A stretch of DNA of 64,000 nt from Enterococcus sp. PF1-24 (GTDB taxonomy: Bacteria > Bacillota > Bacilli > Lactobacillales > Enterococcaceae). Made by a program: the position numbers and the translations under genes. The first letter of the stretch is position 1. The number at the start of each line of letters is the position of its first letter. Below are positions 18,512-28,400 of the stretch, in pieces. The notes beneath the pieces are model-generated. The model saw only the letters and a program-made list of their open reading frames with translations. It was not told the DNA's origin and did not search any database. Location: assembly GCF_029893325.1 (NCBI RefSeq), contig NZ_JARXWL010000006.1, positions 62,001 to 126,000 of the forward strand, written 5' to 3'.

Positions 18512-18874
18512 ATGGCTGTGAAAATTAAAACTGCAGCAGGTACAATCGAAATCACAAATGAAGTTATTGCAACTGTCGTTGGCGGTGCAGCAACTGATGT
18601 TTTTGGGATTGTTGGTATGGCTAGCAAAAACCAAATTAAAGATAACTTTAACGAAATCTTAAGAAAAGAAAATTATGCCCGTGGTGTAATTGTTCGTCAA
18701 GAAGAAAATGGCGTAGCGGTAGATGTATATACAATAGTAAGTTATGGTACAAAAATTTCTGAAGTTTCTCGTAACGTACAAGAAAAAGTGAAATATAATT
18801 TAGAAAATTTATTAGGTGTTACCGCTAATTCAGTTAATGTTTTTGTTCAAGGTGTACGCGTTTTACCAGACTAA
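18512..18874 (+). CDS. yloU: Asp23/Gls24 family envelope stress response protein (YloU)
   Basis: Small cytoplasmic protein of 120 residues of the DUF322/Asp23 family. It shows the conserved start (ITNEVIATVVGGAATDVFGIVGM) and the VNVFVQGVRV end. Staphylococcal Asp23 is anchored at the membrane and linked to envelope stress; the molecular role of YloU remains unclear. It starts with ATG behind AAGGAGG. It lies directly upstream of the fatty-acid kinase gene, a conserved pairing. A 189-base gap with a duplicated segment separates the two genes. Confidence 0.9.
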   Translation: MAVKIKTAAGTIEITNEVIATVVGGAATDVFGIVGMASKNQIKDNFNEILRKENYARGVIVRQEENGVAVDVYTIVSYGTKISEVSRNVQEKVKYNLENLLGVTANSVNVFVQGVRVLPD

Positions 18875-18898
18875 AGAAATAGTCAGGATATATTTATC

Positions 18899-18945
18899 AA
18901 ACTAATTTTTCAAAAGAAAAATTAACACTATGAAATGAACTAGGA
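18899..18945 (+). repeat. Direct repeat copy 1 (yloU-fakA leader)
   Basis: This 47-base segment matches 19005-19051 with about three mismatches. Inside it TAATTTTTC and GAAAAATTA form a hairpin. It ends with the ACTAGGA part of a ribosome site, but no reading frame follows this copy. Confidence 0.85.
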
Positions 18946-19004
18946 TGTCAGTTCGACTTAACCCCAAAAAATAAACTAGTCGAATGATATACGTGGTGAA
19001 GATA

Positions 19005-19051
19005 AAACTAATTTTTCGAAGGAAAAATTAATACTATGAAATGAACTAGGA
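19005..19051 (+). repeat. Direct repeat copy 2 (yloU-fakA leader)
   Basis: Second copy of the 47-base unit, offset by 106 bases. Here the unit runs into ACTAGGAGGAAAA and supplies the functional ribosome site of fakA. Between the copies TTCGACT (18952-18958) pairs with AGTCGAA (18978-18984). Confidence 0.85.
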
Positions 19052-19063
19052 GGAAAATTCCAA

Positions 19064-20743
19064 GTGAGTGTTACAAAAATTAGCGGTGGTCAGTTTCAAG
19101 AAATGGTTCAGGCCGGTGCACAACGTTTACAAGTAAATGCAGAATATGTTAATTCATTAAATGTTTTCCCAGTGCCAGATGGCGATACTGGAACAAATAT
19201 GAATTTATCAATGACTAGTGGTGCGAAAGCAGTAGCTGATTCAGCTTCTCAAAAAGTGGGAGAATTAGCAACGATTCTTTCAAAAGGTTTATTGATGGGT
19301 GCCCGTGGAAATTCTGGCGTTATTTTATCACAATTATTTAGAGGATTCTCGAAAGAAATCCCTGAAATTGAATTTTTAGATGCTAAAACTTTAGCAGCCG
19401 CTTTTACCCATGGTGTTGAAACAGCTTATAAAGCTGTGATGAAACCAGTTGAAGGCACAATTTTAACAGTTGCCAGAGAAGGTGCTAAAGCCGGAAATCG
19501 TAAAGCGCAACAAAGTGATGACTGTGTTGAAGTTTTGACTGCTGTAGTTGAAGGTGCCAAAAAAGCTTTAGCCAATACCCCTAACTTATTGCCTGTTTTA
19601 AAAGAAGTCGGCGTTGTTGATAGTGGTGGCCAAGGTTTGCTTTATATTTATGAAGGATTCTTATTTGCTTTAAATGGTGAATATGAAGCCGGCGTTGATT
19701 TTGAAGCAACACCAGCTGTTATGGATGAAATGATTAATGCAGAGCATCATCGTAGTGTGCAAGGTCAATTAGCAACTGAAGATATCACTTTTGGTTACTG
19801 TACTGAAATCATGGTGAAAATTGGCGAAGGCCCAACAGTTGATAGCAAATTTGACTATGACACTTTCCGTAATTATTTAAATGAACTTGGTGATTCATTA
19901 TTAGTTGTTAATGATGATGAAATTATCAAAGTCCATGTTCATACTGAGCATCCAGGTGAAGTTATGAATTATGGTCAGAAATTTGGCTCATTAATCAAGA
20001 TTAAAGTTGATAACATGCGTTTACAACATGAAACAATTCTTGAACATGATCAACAACCAGCTGCTCCTGTAGCACCAAAAGCCCGCAAAGCTTTTGCGAT
20101 TATTGCAATTGCTGCCGGTGAAGGTGTTCAAAAACTATTTACTAGCTTAGGTGCTGATTATGTAATTAGTGGCGGACAAACAATGAATCCTAGTACCGAA
20201 GATATTTTGAAAGCAATCAACGAAGTGAATGCTGATCAAATTATTCTTTTACCTAATAATAAAAATATTTTCATGGCGGCGGATCAAGCAGCTGAAGTTG
20301 CTGAGATGCCAGTAGTGGTAGTTCCTTCTAAAACAATCTCTCAAGGGATGACAGCGATGTTGGCCTTTAACGATCAAGCAACTTTAGAAGAAAATAAAAA
20401 TGCCATGATTGAATTAATGGCAACCGTTGTGAGTGGTCAAGTCACTCATGCGATTCGCGACACTGCCATTGATGGCGTAGAAATTACTGAAGGTGATTTC
20501 TTAGGCATGATTGATGGCAAAATCATTTTATCAAAAGCTGATTTATTTGAAACAGCCTTTGAAACCCTAGAAAAAATGATTGGTGAAGATACAGAAATCA
20601 TTACCATCATTCACGGTGAAGGTGGTTCCCAAGCGCAAGCCGAAGAATTAGCAGCCGCTTTAGAAGAAAAACATGCTGATTTAGAATTAGAGATTCATGC
20701 CGGCGAACAGCCTGTATATCCCTACTTATTCTCAGCAGAGTAA
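19064..20743 (+). CDS. fakA: Fatty acid kinase subunit A (DAK2/YloV family)
   Basis: DhaK/DhaL-related protein of 559 residues, formerly YloV. It phosphorylates fatty acids carried by a FakB (DegV-like) protein, so that exogenous fatty acids can enter phospholipid synthesis through PlsX and PlsY. The DhaL nucleotide-binding motif is PDGDTGTNM at 38-46, with the metal-binding aspartates. A central domain and a C-terminal EDD-like domain follow (about 330-559). The start is GTG, supported by AGGAGG. It shares the region with recG, plsX and acpP, which fits lipid metabolism. No fakB lies in this window. Confidence 0.88.
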   Translation: MSVTKISGGQFQEMVQAGAQRLQVNAEYVNSLNVFPVPDGDTGTNMNLSMTSGAKAVADSASQKVGELATILSKGLLMGARGNSGVILSQLFRGFSKEIPEIEFLDAKTLAAAFTHGVETAYKAVMKPVEGTILTVAREGAKAGNRKAQQSDDCVEVLTAVVEGAKKALANTPNLLPVLKEVGVVDSGGQGLLYIYEGFLFALNGEYEAGVDFEATPAVMDEMINAEHHRSVQGQLATEDITFGYCTEIMVKIGEGPTVDSKFDYDTFRNYLNELGDSLLVVNDDEIIKVHVHTEHPGEVMNYGQKFGSLIKIKVDNMRLQHETILEHDQQPAAPVAPKARKAFAIIAIAAGEGVQKLFTSLGADYVISGGQTMNPSTEDILKAINEVNADQIILLPNNKNIFMAADQAAEVAEMPVVVVPSKTISQGMTAMLAFNDQATLEENKNAMIELMATVVSGQVTHAIRDTAIDGVEITEGDFLGMIDGKIILSKADLFETAFETLEKMIGEDTEIITIIHGEGGSQAQAEELAAALEEKHADLELEIHAGEQPVYPYLFSAE

Positions 20744-20757
20744 TAAAAAATATTGAG

Positions 20758-20822
20758 GCTAGAACATTAACTTTCTTTTAGAGGCTCAGGCACTATGGGA
20801 ATTTGCGGATGTTCTAGCTTTT
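20758..20822 (+). terminator. Long-loop hairpin after fakA, probable terminator
   Basis: GCTAGAACAT (20758-20767) pairs perfectly with ATGTTCTAGC (20809-20818), followed by TTTTC. The 41-base loop is longer than normal for an intrinsic terminator. Confidence 0.55.
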
Positions 20823-20939
20823 CAGTTTCCTAAGCCTGTGATGCTAGTTGTTTGCCGTTGTTTTTTTACAAGCGAGCTAACAATTATTCTGCAGGCTTTT
20901 GTCAATTTTATAAAAAAATTAGTGAAAGGAAGATAAGTT

Positions 20940-22976
20940 ATGCCGAGTTTATCTGATAGCGTTAGTGTTTTAGCTGGTGTGGGACCGAAAAGAGCTGAAA
21001 ATTTAGCCAGTTTAGGAATTATCACCATTGAAGATTTGCTGACTTATTATCCTTTTCGCTATGAGGATATTCAAGAAAAAAATTTATTAGAGATTCAAGA
21101 TCAAGAAAAAGTGACTTTAAAGGGGATTGTCGTCTCTGAACCGGTGGTTACTCGCTATGGTTATAAAAAAAGTCGTTTACAATTTCGCTTAATGCAAGAC
21201 CATGATGTGTTCAATGTTTCTTTTTTTAATCAGCCTTATTTAAAAGATAAAGTTGTTTTATCAGAAGAAATTGCAATTTATGGCAAGTGGGATGCTAAGC
21301 GTAAAGCTTTAACTGGTATGAAAATTTTAGGTAGTAAGTCGGCGGAAGATTTTGCGCCAATTTATCATGTAAGTAAAGCGATTCGCCAAAGCACGCTAGT
21401 TGATTTAATTAAAGTAGCGCTGCCTTTATATCAAGAAGAAATTGTTGAAATTTTACCTGATTTTTTATTAGAGAAATATCGTTTGATTTCTCGCGAAGCA
21501 GCGATTGTGGCTATGCATTTTCCTAAAAATAATGAAGAAAGCCATCAAGCGAAACGACGAGTGGTTTTTGAAGAATTTTTCTTATTTCAAATGCGAATTC
21601 AAGGTTTGAAAGCAACTGAAAAATCAGAGATTAATGGCATTCCGGTTTTATATGATGTGCCCCAACTGAAAAATTTTATTAGCCAACTGCCTTTTGAATT
21701 AACCGCTGCCCAAAAAAAAGTAACCAATGAAATTTGTCGGGACTTACGCAACCCTAAACATATGCAGCGCTTGTTGCAAGGGGATGTGGGGAGCGGCAAA
21801 ACTGTGGTTGCGGCGATTGCTTTATATGCCGTGGTAACGGCTGGTTTCCAAGGGGCTTTAATGGTGCCGACGGAGATTTTAGCGCAACAGCACATGGAAA
21901 GTTTAAGTCAGCTGATTCAGCCTTTTGATGTGCGGATTGCTTTATTAACCGGTTCTACGAAAACAAAAGAGCGGCGGGAGCTTTTAGCTCAGTTAGCTAG
22001 TGGTGAATTAGATTTAGTAGTGGGAACCCACGCTTTGATTCAAGAAGATGTACAGTTTAATCGGTTAGGTTTAGTGATTACCGATGAGCAACACCGCTTT
22101 GGTGTGAATCAACGGAAAGTTTTACGGGAGAAAGGGCAACAGCCAGATGTGCTCTTTATGACCGCTACGCCAATTCCGCGAACATTAGCGATTACCGTTT
22201 ATGGGGAAATGGATGTTTCGATTATTGATGAACTACCAGCTGGTCGGATTCCCGTTGAAACTCGCTGGGTGCGGCATCCACAATTAAATAATGTTTTAGA
22301 TTGGACGAAAGCAGAATTGCAAGCCGGTCATCAAATGTATGTGATTTGTCCTTTAATCGAAGAATCCGAAGCGCTAGATGTGAAAAATGCCACGGAGATT
22401 TTTGAAAAATTGCAAAGTTTTTATGGTACTGATTATCAAGTGGGCCTATTACACGGCAAAATGAAAAATCAGGAAAAAGAAGCGATTATGCAAGAGTTTA
22501 AAGAACAAGAGTTACAGATTTTAGTTTCCACCACCGTAATTGAAGTCGGGGTGAACGTTCCTAATGCCACTGTGATGCTGATTATGGATGCCGACCGCTT
22601 TGGTTTAGCCCAGTTGCATCAATTGCGTGGCCGTGTAGGGCGGGGAGCAGAAGCTTCTTATTGCATTTTGGTAGCCAACCCGAAAAATGAAATGGGCGTC
22701 GAGCGCATGAAAATCATGACTGAAACCAATAATGGTTTTGTTTTAAGTGAAAAAGATTTAGAATTAAGAGGCCCAGGTGAAGTTTTTGGTTTTCGCCAAT
22801 CAGGAGTGCCGCAATTTTTAGTGGGGGACTTAGTCAATGATTTTAATGTGTTAGAAGTTGCCCGTGAAGAAGCTGAAAAAATTTGGCAGGATTCAAGCTG
22901 GCAAGTTTTACCAGAATATAGTAGTCTAGTAGAGACATTAAAATTAGATCAAACCGAAAGTCGCTTTTTTGATTAG
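20940..22976 (+). CDS. recG: ATP-dependent DNA helicase RecG
   Basis: Branch-migration helicase of 678 residues that reverses stalled forks and processes Holliday junctions. The N-terminal wedge/OB domain covers about 1-250, beginning with a helix-hairpin-like LAGVGPKRAENLASLGI. Walker A is GDVGSGKT (281-288) and motif II is DEQH (382-385), then TATPIPRTL and the QLHQLRGRVGRG motif VI. The GAAAGGAAG site precedes ATG. All helicase motifs are intact. It sits between fakA and plsX, the usual Firmicute order. Confidence 0.97.
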   Translation: MPSLSDSVSVLAGVGPKRAENLASLGIITIEDLLTYYPFRYEDIQEKNLLEIQDQEKVTLKGIVVSEPVVTRYGYKKSRLQFRLMQDHDVFNVSFFNQPYLKDKVVLSEEIAIYGKWDAKRKALTGMKILGSKSAEDFAPIYHVSKAIRQSTLVDLIKVALPLYQEEIVEILPDFLLEKYRLISREAAIVAMHFPKNNEESHQAKRRVVFEEFFLFQMRIQGLKATEKSEINGIPVLYDVPQLKNFISQLPFELTAAQKKVTNEICRDLRNPKHMQRLLQGDVGSGKTVVAAIALYAVVTAGFQGALMVPTEILAQQHMESLSQLIQPFDVRIALLTGSTKTKERRELLAQLASGELDLVVGTHALIQEDVQFNRLGLVITDEQHRFGVNQRKVLREKGQQPDVLFMTATPIPRTLAITVYGEMDVSIIDELPAGRIPVETRWVRHPQLNNVLDWTKAELQAGHQMYVICPLIEESEALDVKNATEIFEKLQSFYGTDYQVGLLHGKMKNQEKEAIMQEFKEQELQILVSTTVIEVGVNVPNATVMLIMDADRFGLAQLHQLRGRVGRGAEASYCILVANPKNEMGVERMKIMTETNNGFVLSEKDLELRGPGEVFGFRQSGVPQFLVGDLVNDFNVLEVAREEAEKIWQDSSWQVLPEYSSLVETLKLDQTESRFFD

Positions 22977-23021
22977 TGGTAAAAAGCACTTGAAGATAGC
23001 ACAAGGAGGATACATTTAATT

Positions 23022-24029
23022 ATGACAATGAGAATTGCTGTAGATGCGATGGGTGGCGACAACGCCCCACAAGCAATTGTAGAAGGCGTGATGCTTGCTC
23101 AAAAAGATTTTCCAGAGATTGAATTTCAATTATATGGTAAAGAAGCTGAAATCAAAAAATATTTAACCAATGAAAAAAATATTAAAATCATTCACACGGA
23201 TGAAAAAATCGCCAGTGATGATGAGCCAGTTAAAGCGATTCGTCGCAAAAAAACAGCTTCGATGGTTTTAGCGGCCCAAGCGGTCAAAAACGGCGAAGCC
23301 GATGCGATTTTTTCAGCTGGGAATACAGGCGCTTTGTTAGCAGCTGGGTTATTTATCGTTGGTCGTATTAAACAAGTAGAACGACCTGGTTTAATGACGA
23401 CTTTACCAGTGATTGGTCAGCCAGATGGTGGCTTTGATATGTTGGATTTAGGGGCTAATGCTGAAAATAAAGCGGAGCATTTATTGCAATACGGTATTTT
23501 AGGCTCTTTTTACGCAGAAAAAGTTCGGAATATCAGTCAACCAAAAGTCGGTTTACTCAATAATGGTACCGAAGCAAGCAAAGGTAGCGAGGTTACGAAA
23601 AAAGCTTATGAATTATTAAGCGCCGAAGCGAGCTTGAATTTTATTGGTAACGTAGAAGCGCGAGATTTATTAAGCGGAGTCTGTGATGTGGTAGTTACGG
23701 ATGGCTTTACTGGTAATGCAGTTTTGAAATCAATTGAAGGCACAGCTTTAGGAATTATGGGCTTGTTAAAAAAATCAATTTCAGATCAAGGTTTAACTGG
23801 TAAATTAGGAGCATTGCTATTAAAAGATTCTTTACGGAATATTAAAAATGAAATGGATTATTCTTCTCATGGGGGCGCAGTTTTATTTGGCTTGAAAGCG
23901 CCAGTGATTAAAACCCATGGAGCAACTGGTCCAGAAGCGGTCCGCTATACGATTCGCCAAATCCATACAATGTTAGAAACTGACGTTGTGGGCCAATTAG
24001 TTGAATATTTTGCGGAACAAGAGGCATAA
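23022..24029 (+). CDS. plsX: Phosphate acyltransferase PlsX
   Basis: Makes acyl-phosphate from acyl-ACP for the PlsY acyltransferase, the first step of phospholipid synthesis in Firmicutes. It has 335 residues. [14 protein letters not shown] is the family N-terminus, followed by [13 protein letters not shown] and [21 protein letters not shown] kept ATG at 23022 because AGGAGG (23004-23009) is closer to it than to the second ATG at 23028. The next gene encodes acyl carrier protein, its substrate partner. Confidence 0.95.
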   Translation: MTMRIAVDAMGGDNAPQAIVEGVMLAQKDFPEIEFQLYGKEAEIKKYLTNEKNIKIIHTDEKIASDDEPVKAIRRKKTASMVLAAQAVKNGEADAIFSAGNTGALLAAGLFIVGRIKQVERPGLMTTLPVIGQPDGGFDMLDLGANAENKAEHLLQYGILGSFYAEKVRNISQPKVGLLNNGTEASKGSEVTKKAYELLSAEASLNFIGNVEARDLLSGVCDVVVTDGFTGNAVLKSIEGTALGIMGLLKKSISDQGLTGKLGALLLKDSLRNIKNEMDYSSHGGAVLFGLKAPVIKTHGATGPEAVRYTIRQIHTMLETDVVGQLVEYFAEQEA

Positions 24030-24188
24030 GTTTAGCTAAGAAAAAAATATTTCAAGTCTTTTACTCAAAAAGACTAAAACAATCACTGGGAAAGCTTTAA
24101 AAAAAGCTAGACAAGTAATTGCTTTGTAAGTAAAATAAAAGATGGCACTTGAGAAAAGTGGTTAAGGATAATTGGAGGTGAGATCCAG

Positions 24189-24428
24189 ATGACACGGGAA
24201 GAAGTATTTAGCAAAGTCGCAAATATTATTGCCAAACATTTTGACATGGAAGTTGAAAAAATTACGGATCAAATCAGTATCAAAGATGACCTGAACGCAG
24301 ATTCAATCAGTGTTATGGAATTTGTTTTGGAACTTGAAGATGAGTTCGGAACTGAAATTTCTGATGAAGATGCAGAAAAAATTGAAACAGTCGGTGCAGC
24401 AGTCGATTATATCACTGGTAATTTGTAA
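24189..24428 (+). CDS. acpP: Acyl carrier protein
   Basis: Small acidic carrier of 79 residues. The phosphopantetheine attachment site is Ser39 in NADSIS; the motif is DSI rather than the usual DSL. The four-helix pattern and the C-terminal VGAAVDYITGNL are typical. A GGAGGTGAG ribosome site precedes ATG, and a strong terminator follows. Being next to plsX supports a role in phospholipid synthesis, possibly as one of two ACPs in the cell. Confidence 0.95.
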   Translation: MTREEVFSKVANIIAKHFDMEVEKITDQISIKDDLNADSISVMEFVLELEDEFGTEISDEDAEKIETVGAAVDYITGNL

Positions 24429-24449
24429 AAAAAATTTTTATGAAATGAG

Positions 24450-24500
24450 AACTTACAAACAACTTTTCTTTTTGAAAAAATGTTTGTAAGTTTATTTTTT
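24450..24500 (+). terminator. Intrinsic terminator of acpP
   Basis: AACTTACAAAC (24450-24460) pairs perfectly with GTTTGTAAGTT (24482-24492), with an inner CTTTTC/GAAAA stem and a T-run. A second hairpin, CCTTGAAAAA (24503-24512) with TTTTTCAAGG (24537-24546), follows. Confidence 0.9.
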
Positions 24501-24651
24501 CGCCTTGAAAAAGAGGGTTACTTGATTTTTTCAAGGAATCAGAGATTATCCGAAATGAAGTGTTTCAAAAAAAGGCAAAAAACAGTATAATAGATAGAGC
24601 TATGGCGTTAACTTAGCGAGTATGCAAATCTTTAAAAAAGGAATGTGGCAA

Positions 24652-25344
24652 ATGAATAATCTGTTAGCCAAAGAATTACAAGAGAAATATCAAATTGTCT
24701 TTCATAATGTAGATTTATTGGAGCAAGCATTTACCCATTCATCCTATGTGAATGAGCATCGTCATTTAAATTTATCTGATAATGAACGATTAGAATTTTT
24801 AGGAGATGCGGTGTTGGAGCTATTAATTTCCAACCATTTATATCACCTGTTCCCTAAATTACCTGAAGGAAAGTTAACTAAATTACGAGCAGCGATTGTT
24901 CGGGAAGATAGTCTTTCTAAATTTGCTAAAGAATGTCATTTTGATGTTTATGTGCAATTAGGTAAGGGCGAAGAAAATTCTGGTGGTCGTAATCGACCTG
25001 CACTACTTTGTGATTTATTTGAAGCTTTTTTAGGAGCTTTATATTTAGATCAAGGAATTGAAGCTGTCAAAGGCTTTTTAGCCACAGTTGTTTTTCCTAA
25101 AGTTGAGAATGGTGCTTTTTCACATGAGATGGATCATAAAACCCGCTTGCAAGAAGTTTTGCAAAAATCAGGGGATGTAACGATTGATTATCAGCTAGTT
25201 AAAGAAGTGGGGCCTGCCCATGAGCGGGAATTTTGGTCCGAAGTTTTAGTTGATGGCCAAGTCATCGGTGAAGGCCATGGTAAATCCAAGAAGTTATCAG
25301 AACAAGCCGCGGCAGCGAAAGCTTTAGCGGATATTCAAAAATAG
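24652..25344 (+). CDS. rnc: Ribonuclease III
   Basis: Double-stranded-RNA endonuclease of 230 residues that processes rRNA precursors and structured mRNAs. ATG at 24652 is chosen for AAAGGA nine bases upstream and for family length; two earlier in-frame ATGs at 24622 and 24643 lack this spacing. The catalytic signature is NERLEFLGDAVLELLIS near residue 38. The C-terminal double-stranded RNA-binding domain (about 155-230) ends KKLSEQAAAAKAL. A TATAAT at 24596-24601 may be its -10. smc follows closely, the classical rnc-smc-ftsY order. Confidence 0.95.
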   Translation: MNNLLAKELQEKYQIVFHNVDLLEQAFTHSSYVNEHRHLNLSDNERLEFLGDAVLELLISNHLYHLFPKLPEGKLTKLRAAIVREDSLSKFAKECHFDVYVQLGKGEENSGGRNRPALLCDLFEAFLGALYLDQGIEAVKGFLATVVFPKVENGAFSHEMDHKTRLQEVLQKSGDVTIDYQLVKEVGPAHEREFWSEVLVDGQVIGEGHGKSKKLSEQAAAAKALADIQK

Positions 25345-25446
25345 CTGTGAGTGTTTAAACAGAGTGTAAAGCCGCTTTTCCAAAGAAAAGGACTTTATTC
25401 TCTGCTTGTTGTGTTTTTTAGCGTTGAAACAAGGAAGGAAAGTTTA

Positions 25447-28400
25447 GTGCATTTAAAACGAATTGAGATAGCTGGCTTTAAATCTTTTGCTGATCGTACA
25501 GTAATTGATTTTGAAAATAGTGTGACCGCTGTAGTGGGACCAAACGGAAGTGGTAAAAGTAATATTACTGAAGCGATTCGTTGGGTTTTAGGTGAGCAGT
25601 CGGCGAAAAGTTTACGTGGGGGAAAGATGCCCGATATTATTTTTGCGGGTTCAGAATCTCGTAAACCATTAAATATTGCGGAAGTAACGATTATTTTAGA
25701 TAATAGCGATGCTTATTTACCGCTAGATTTTAGTGAAATCAGCGTGACCCGCCGTTATCGTCGTAGTGGTGAAAGTGATTTTTACATTAATAAGCAAAGT
25801 TGTCGTTTAAAAGATATTAATGATTTATTTATGGACTCTGGATTGGGAAAAGAATCTTTTTCAATTATTTCTCAAGGGAAAGTTGAAGCGATTTTTAGCA
25901 GTAAACCGGAAGAACGCCGGGGGATTTTTGAAGAAGCTGCCGGAGTTCTAAAGTATAAACAGCGGAAGAAAAAAGCCGAACAAAAGCTTTTTGAAACGGA
26001 AGACAATTTAAGTCGTGTGCAAGATATTATTTATGAGCTGGAAGATCAGCTAGCGCCTTTAGAGAAACAAAGCCAAGCTGCTGAACAGTTTTTAACTTTG
26101 AAAAAACAACTAACAGAAGTGGATGTTAGCGCCCAAGTGACCGAGATTCAAGAAACTAAAGAACAATGGGATCAACAGGCGGCACTGTTAACTGATTTAA
26201 ATCAAGAATTAACTAATTTAGTAACGGAAATTCAAGGAAATGAAAGCCGTCTATTTGATTTTCGGCAAAAGCGTAGTCAAGCAGATGAAAAAATCGAAGA
26301 ATACAATCAACAAATTTTACGCTTAGCAGAAGCGGCTAAACAGGCAGAAGGCCAAAAAGAAGTTCTGTTAGAGCGCTCAAAAAATACTTTGAAAAACACC
26401 CAAGAATATCAAGACGCTTTAAGTGAAGCGGAAGAACGAATCGCTAATATTCAAGGAGAAATTCAAACAGTTTCAGAAAAAATTACCGCTAAAAAGCAAG
26501 AAATTAACGATTTAGCCGCTGAAGTTGCGGAAACAGAAGCAAGCTTAGTAAAATATCAAAAATCTTCAAAAGAGATTATTGCTGAATTACGTGTGCAATA
26601 TACTGAAGTTTTACAAGAGCAAGCGCAAACCAACAATGATTTAAAACATTTAGAACGCCAATATCAACAAGAAACAGCTAAAAATCAGCAAACCCTTGAA
26701 AAAGCTGAAGAACTTGAAAATAATTTGCAAACTTTAAAAGCAAAATCTGTCGATTTAGCGGAGCAGCATCAAGGAATGGCGACTCAATTACAAGAGCGCC
26801 GTCAACAATATGTAGCGATGCAACAGACTTTAGGGAATGCTGAAGCGCAATTTAAAACCGAGCAACAAAGTATGTATCAATTAATGAGCCGCGTGCAACA
26901 AGTCCGCGCTCGCCAAAAGAGTTTGCAAGAAATTCATGATAACTATACTGGTTTTTATCAAGGAGTACGTTTAATCCTGCAAAATAAAAATCAGTTAAGT
27001 GGTATTTTAGGCGCTGTGGCAGAATTAATTGAAGTACCAACAGAATATACTTTAGCGATCGAAACAGCTTTAGGGGGCGCTGCCCAACATATCGTTGTAG
27101 AAAGCGAAAAAGATGCCCGTCAAGGAATTACTTTCTTAAAAGAACGTAAAGGTGGCCGGGGAACTTTCTTACCGCTAACGACGATTAAAGGTCGCTATTT
27201 AAATATTAACCATGAAAAGAAAGCTGCTGAAATTCCAGGTTATTTAGGAGTTGCCAGCAAATTAATTAGTTATCCGCAAAATATTGCTAATATTGCCGAA
27301 AGCTTATTAGGAAATATTATTATTGCTAAAGATTTAGCTAGCGCCAATCAAATCGCTAAAGCTATTCAATATCAAGCCCGCGTGGTTTCTTTAGAAGGCG
27401 ACGTTATGAATGCCGGCGGTTCCATGACTGGTGGGGCAACTAAGCGAGGGAATCAAGGTAATTTATTTAGTCAAGGGCAAGAGTTGCAACAATTGACAGA
27501 TGAATATCAACGCTTAAATCAACAATTAGCGCAAAAAGAACAGCTAGTGAAACAGTTGGAAGAAAAAGTTCGCCAAGCTTCTACGAAATTAGAAGAATTG
27601 CGAACAGCAGGCGAGCAAGCCGGCTATCAAGAACAAGAATTAGCCAATCGCTTGAGCAACAGCCAAGAGTCTTTACAACGAGGAGAAAAAGAATTACAAC
27701 TTTTCCAATATGAATCACGGGAATTACAACGTTTCTTAGAGGAATATCAAGTTGATAAGGAAAAACTAGAGGCGCAAAGACAGCAGTTAGAAACAAATCG
27801 TCAAGCAGTAGATGAAGAAATTCAGCTGTTAACTCACGAAAGTGAAAAAGTTGAAGAAATGCGCCAACAATTGTTGGAAACCCGCAATCAACAACAAGCA
27901 GCGTTAGGAATTGCGAAAGAGCAAGAAAATCATTTGCAAATTCAATTACAAGGTTTCCACCAACAATTAAGGGAAGCTGAAAATCGCCAAGAAAGTTTAC
28001 AACGCCAAATTGAAGCCTTAACTAGCGATTCCACTGTTTTTGAAACAAATGAAGAAACTTTAAATAAACAAGTGGCTAATTTGCAAGATGGTTTAACAAA
28101 CGCCAAAGACGCTTGGCAAGCAGAAAAAGAGCAACGCCAAAGCTTGCAAGAGCAAGTGGATGCGTTAGACCAACAGCTAACAGCCAAAAATAAACAACAA
28201 AAAGAATTACTTTCAAAACAAACCCAAATGGAAGTGCAAAAAAATCGTGCTGAAATTCAGTTAGATACCGCTTTAGCTTATTTACAAGAAGAATATAATT
28301 TAACTTACGAAGGTGCTTTAGCGCAATATCCATTAACAGCCGATTTAACCGAAGCTAAACGGGAAGTGCGTGAATTAAAACGCCAAATCGAACATTTAGG

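Noticed and set aside
25351-25446. Ninety-six-base N-terminal extension of SMC
   Set aside because: No ribosome site before it, and SMC proteins begin at the MHLKRIEIAGFKSFA segment, which starts with GTG at 25447 behind AAGGAAGG.
28076-28333. Long antisense frames within smc and other large genes
   Set aside because: They lie opposite well-supported coding regions, lack ribosome sites and family motifs, and arise from the AT-rich codon bias.
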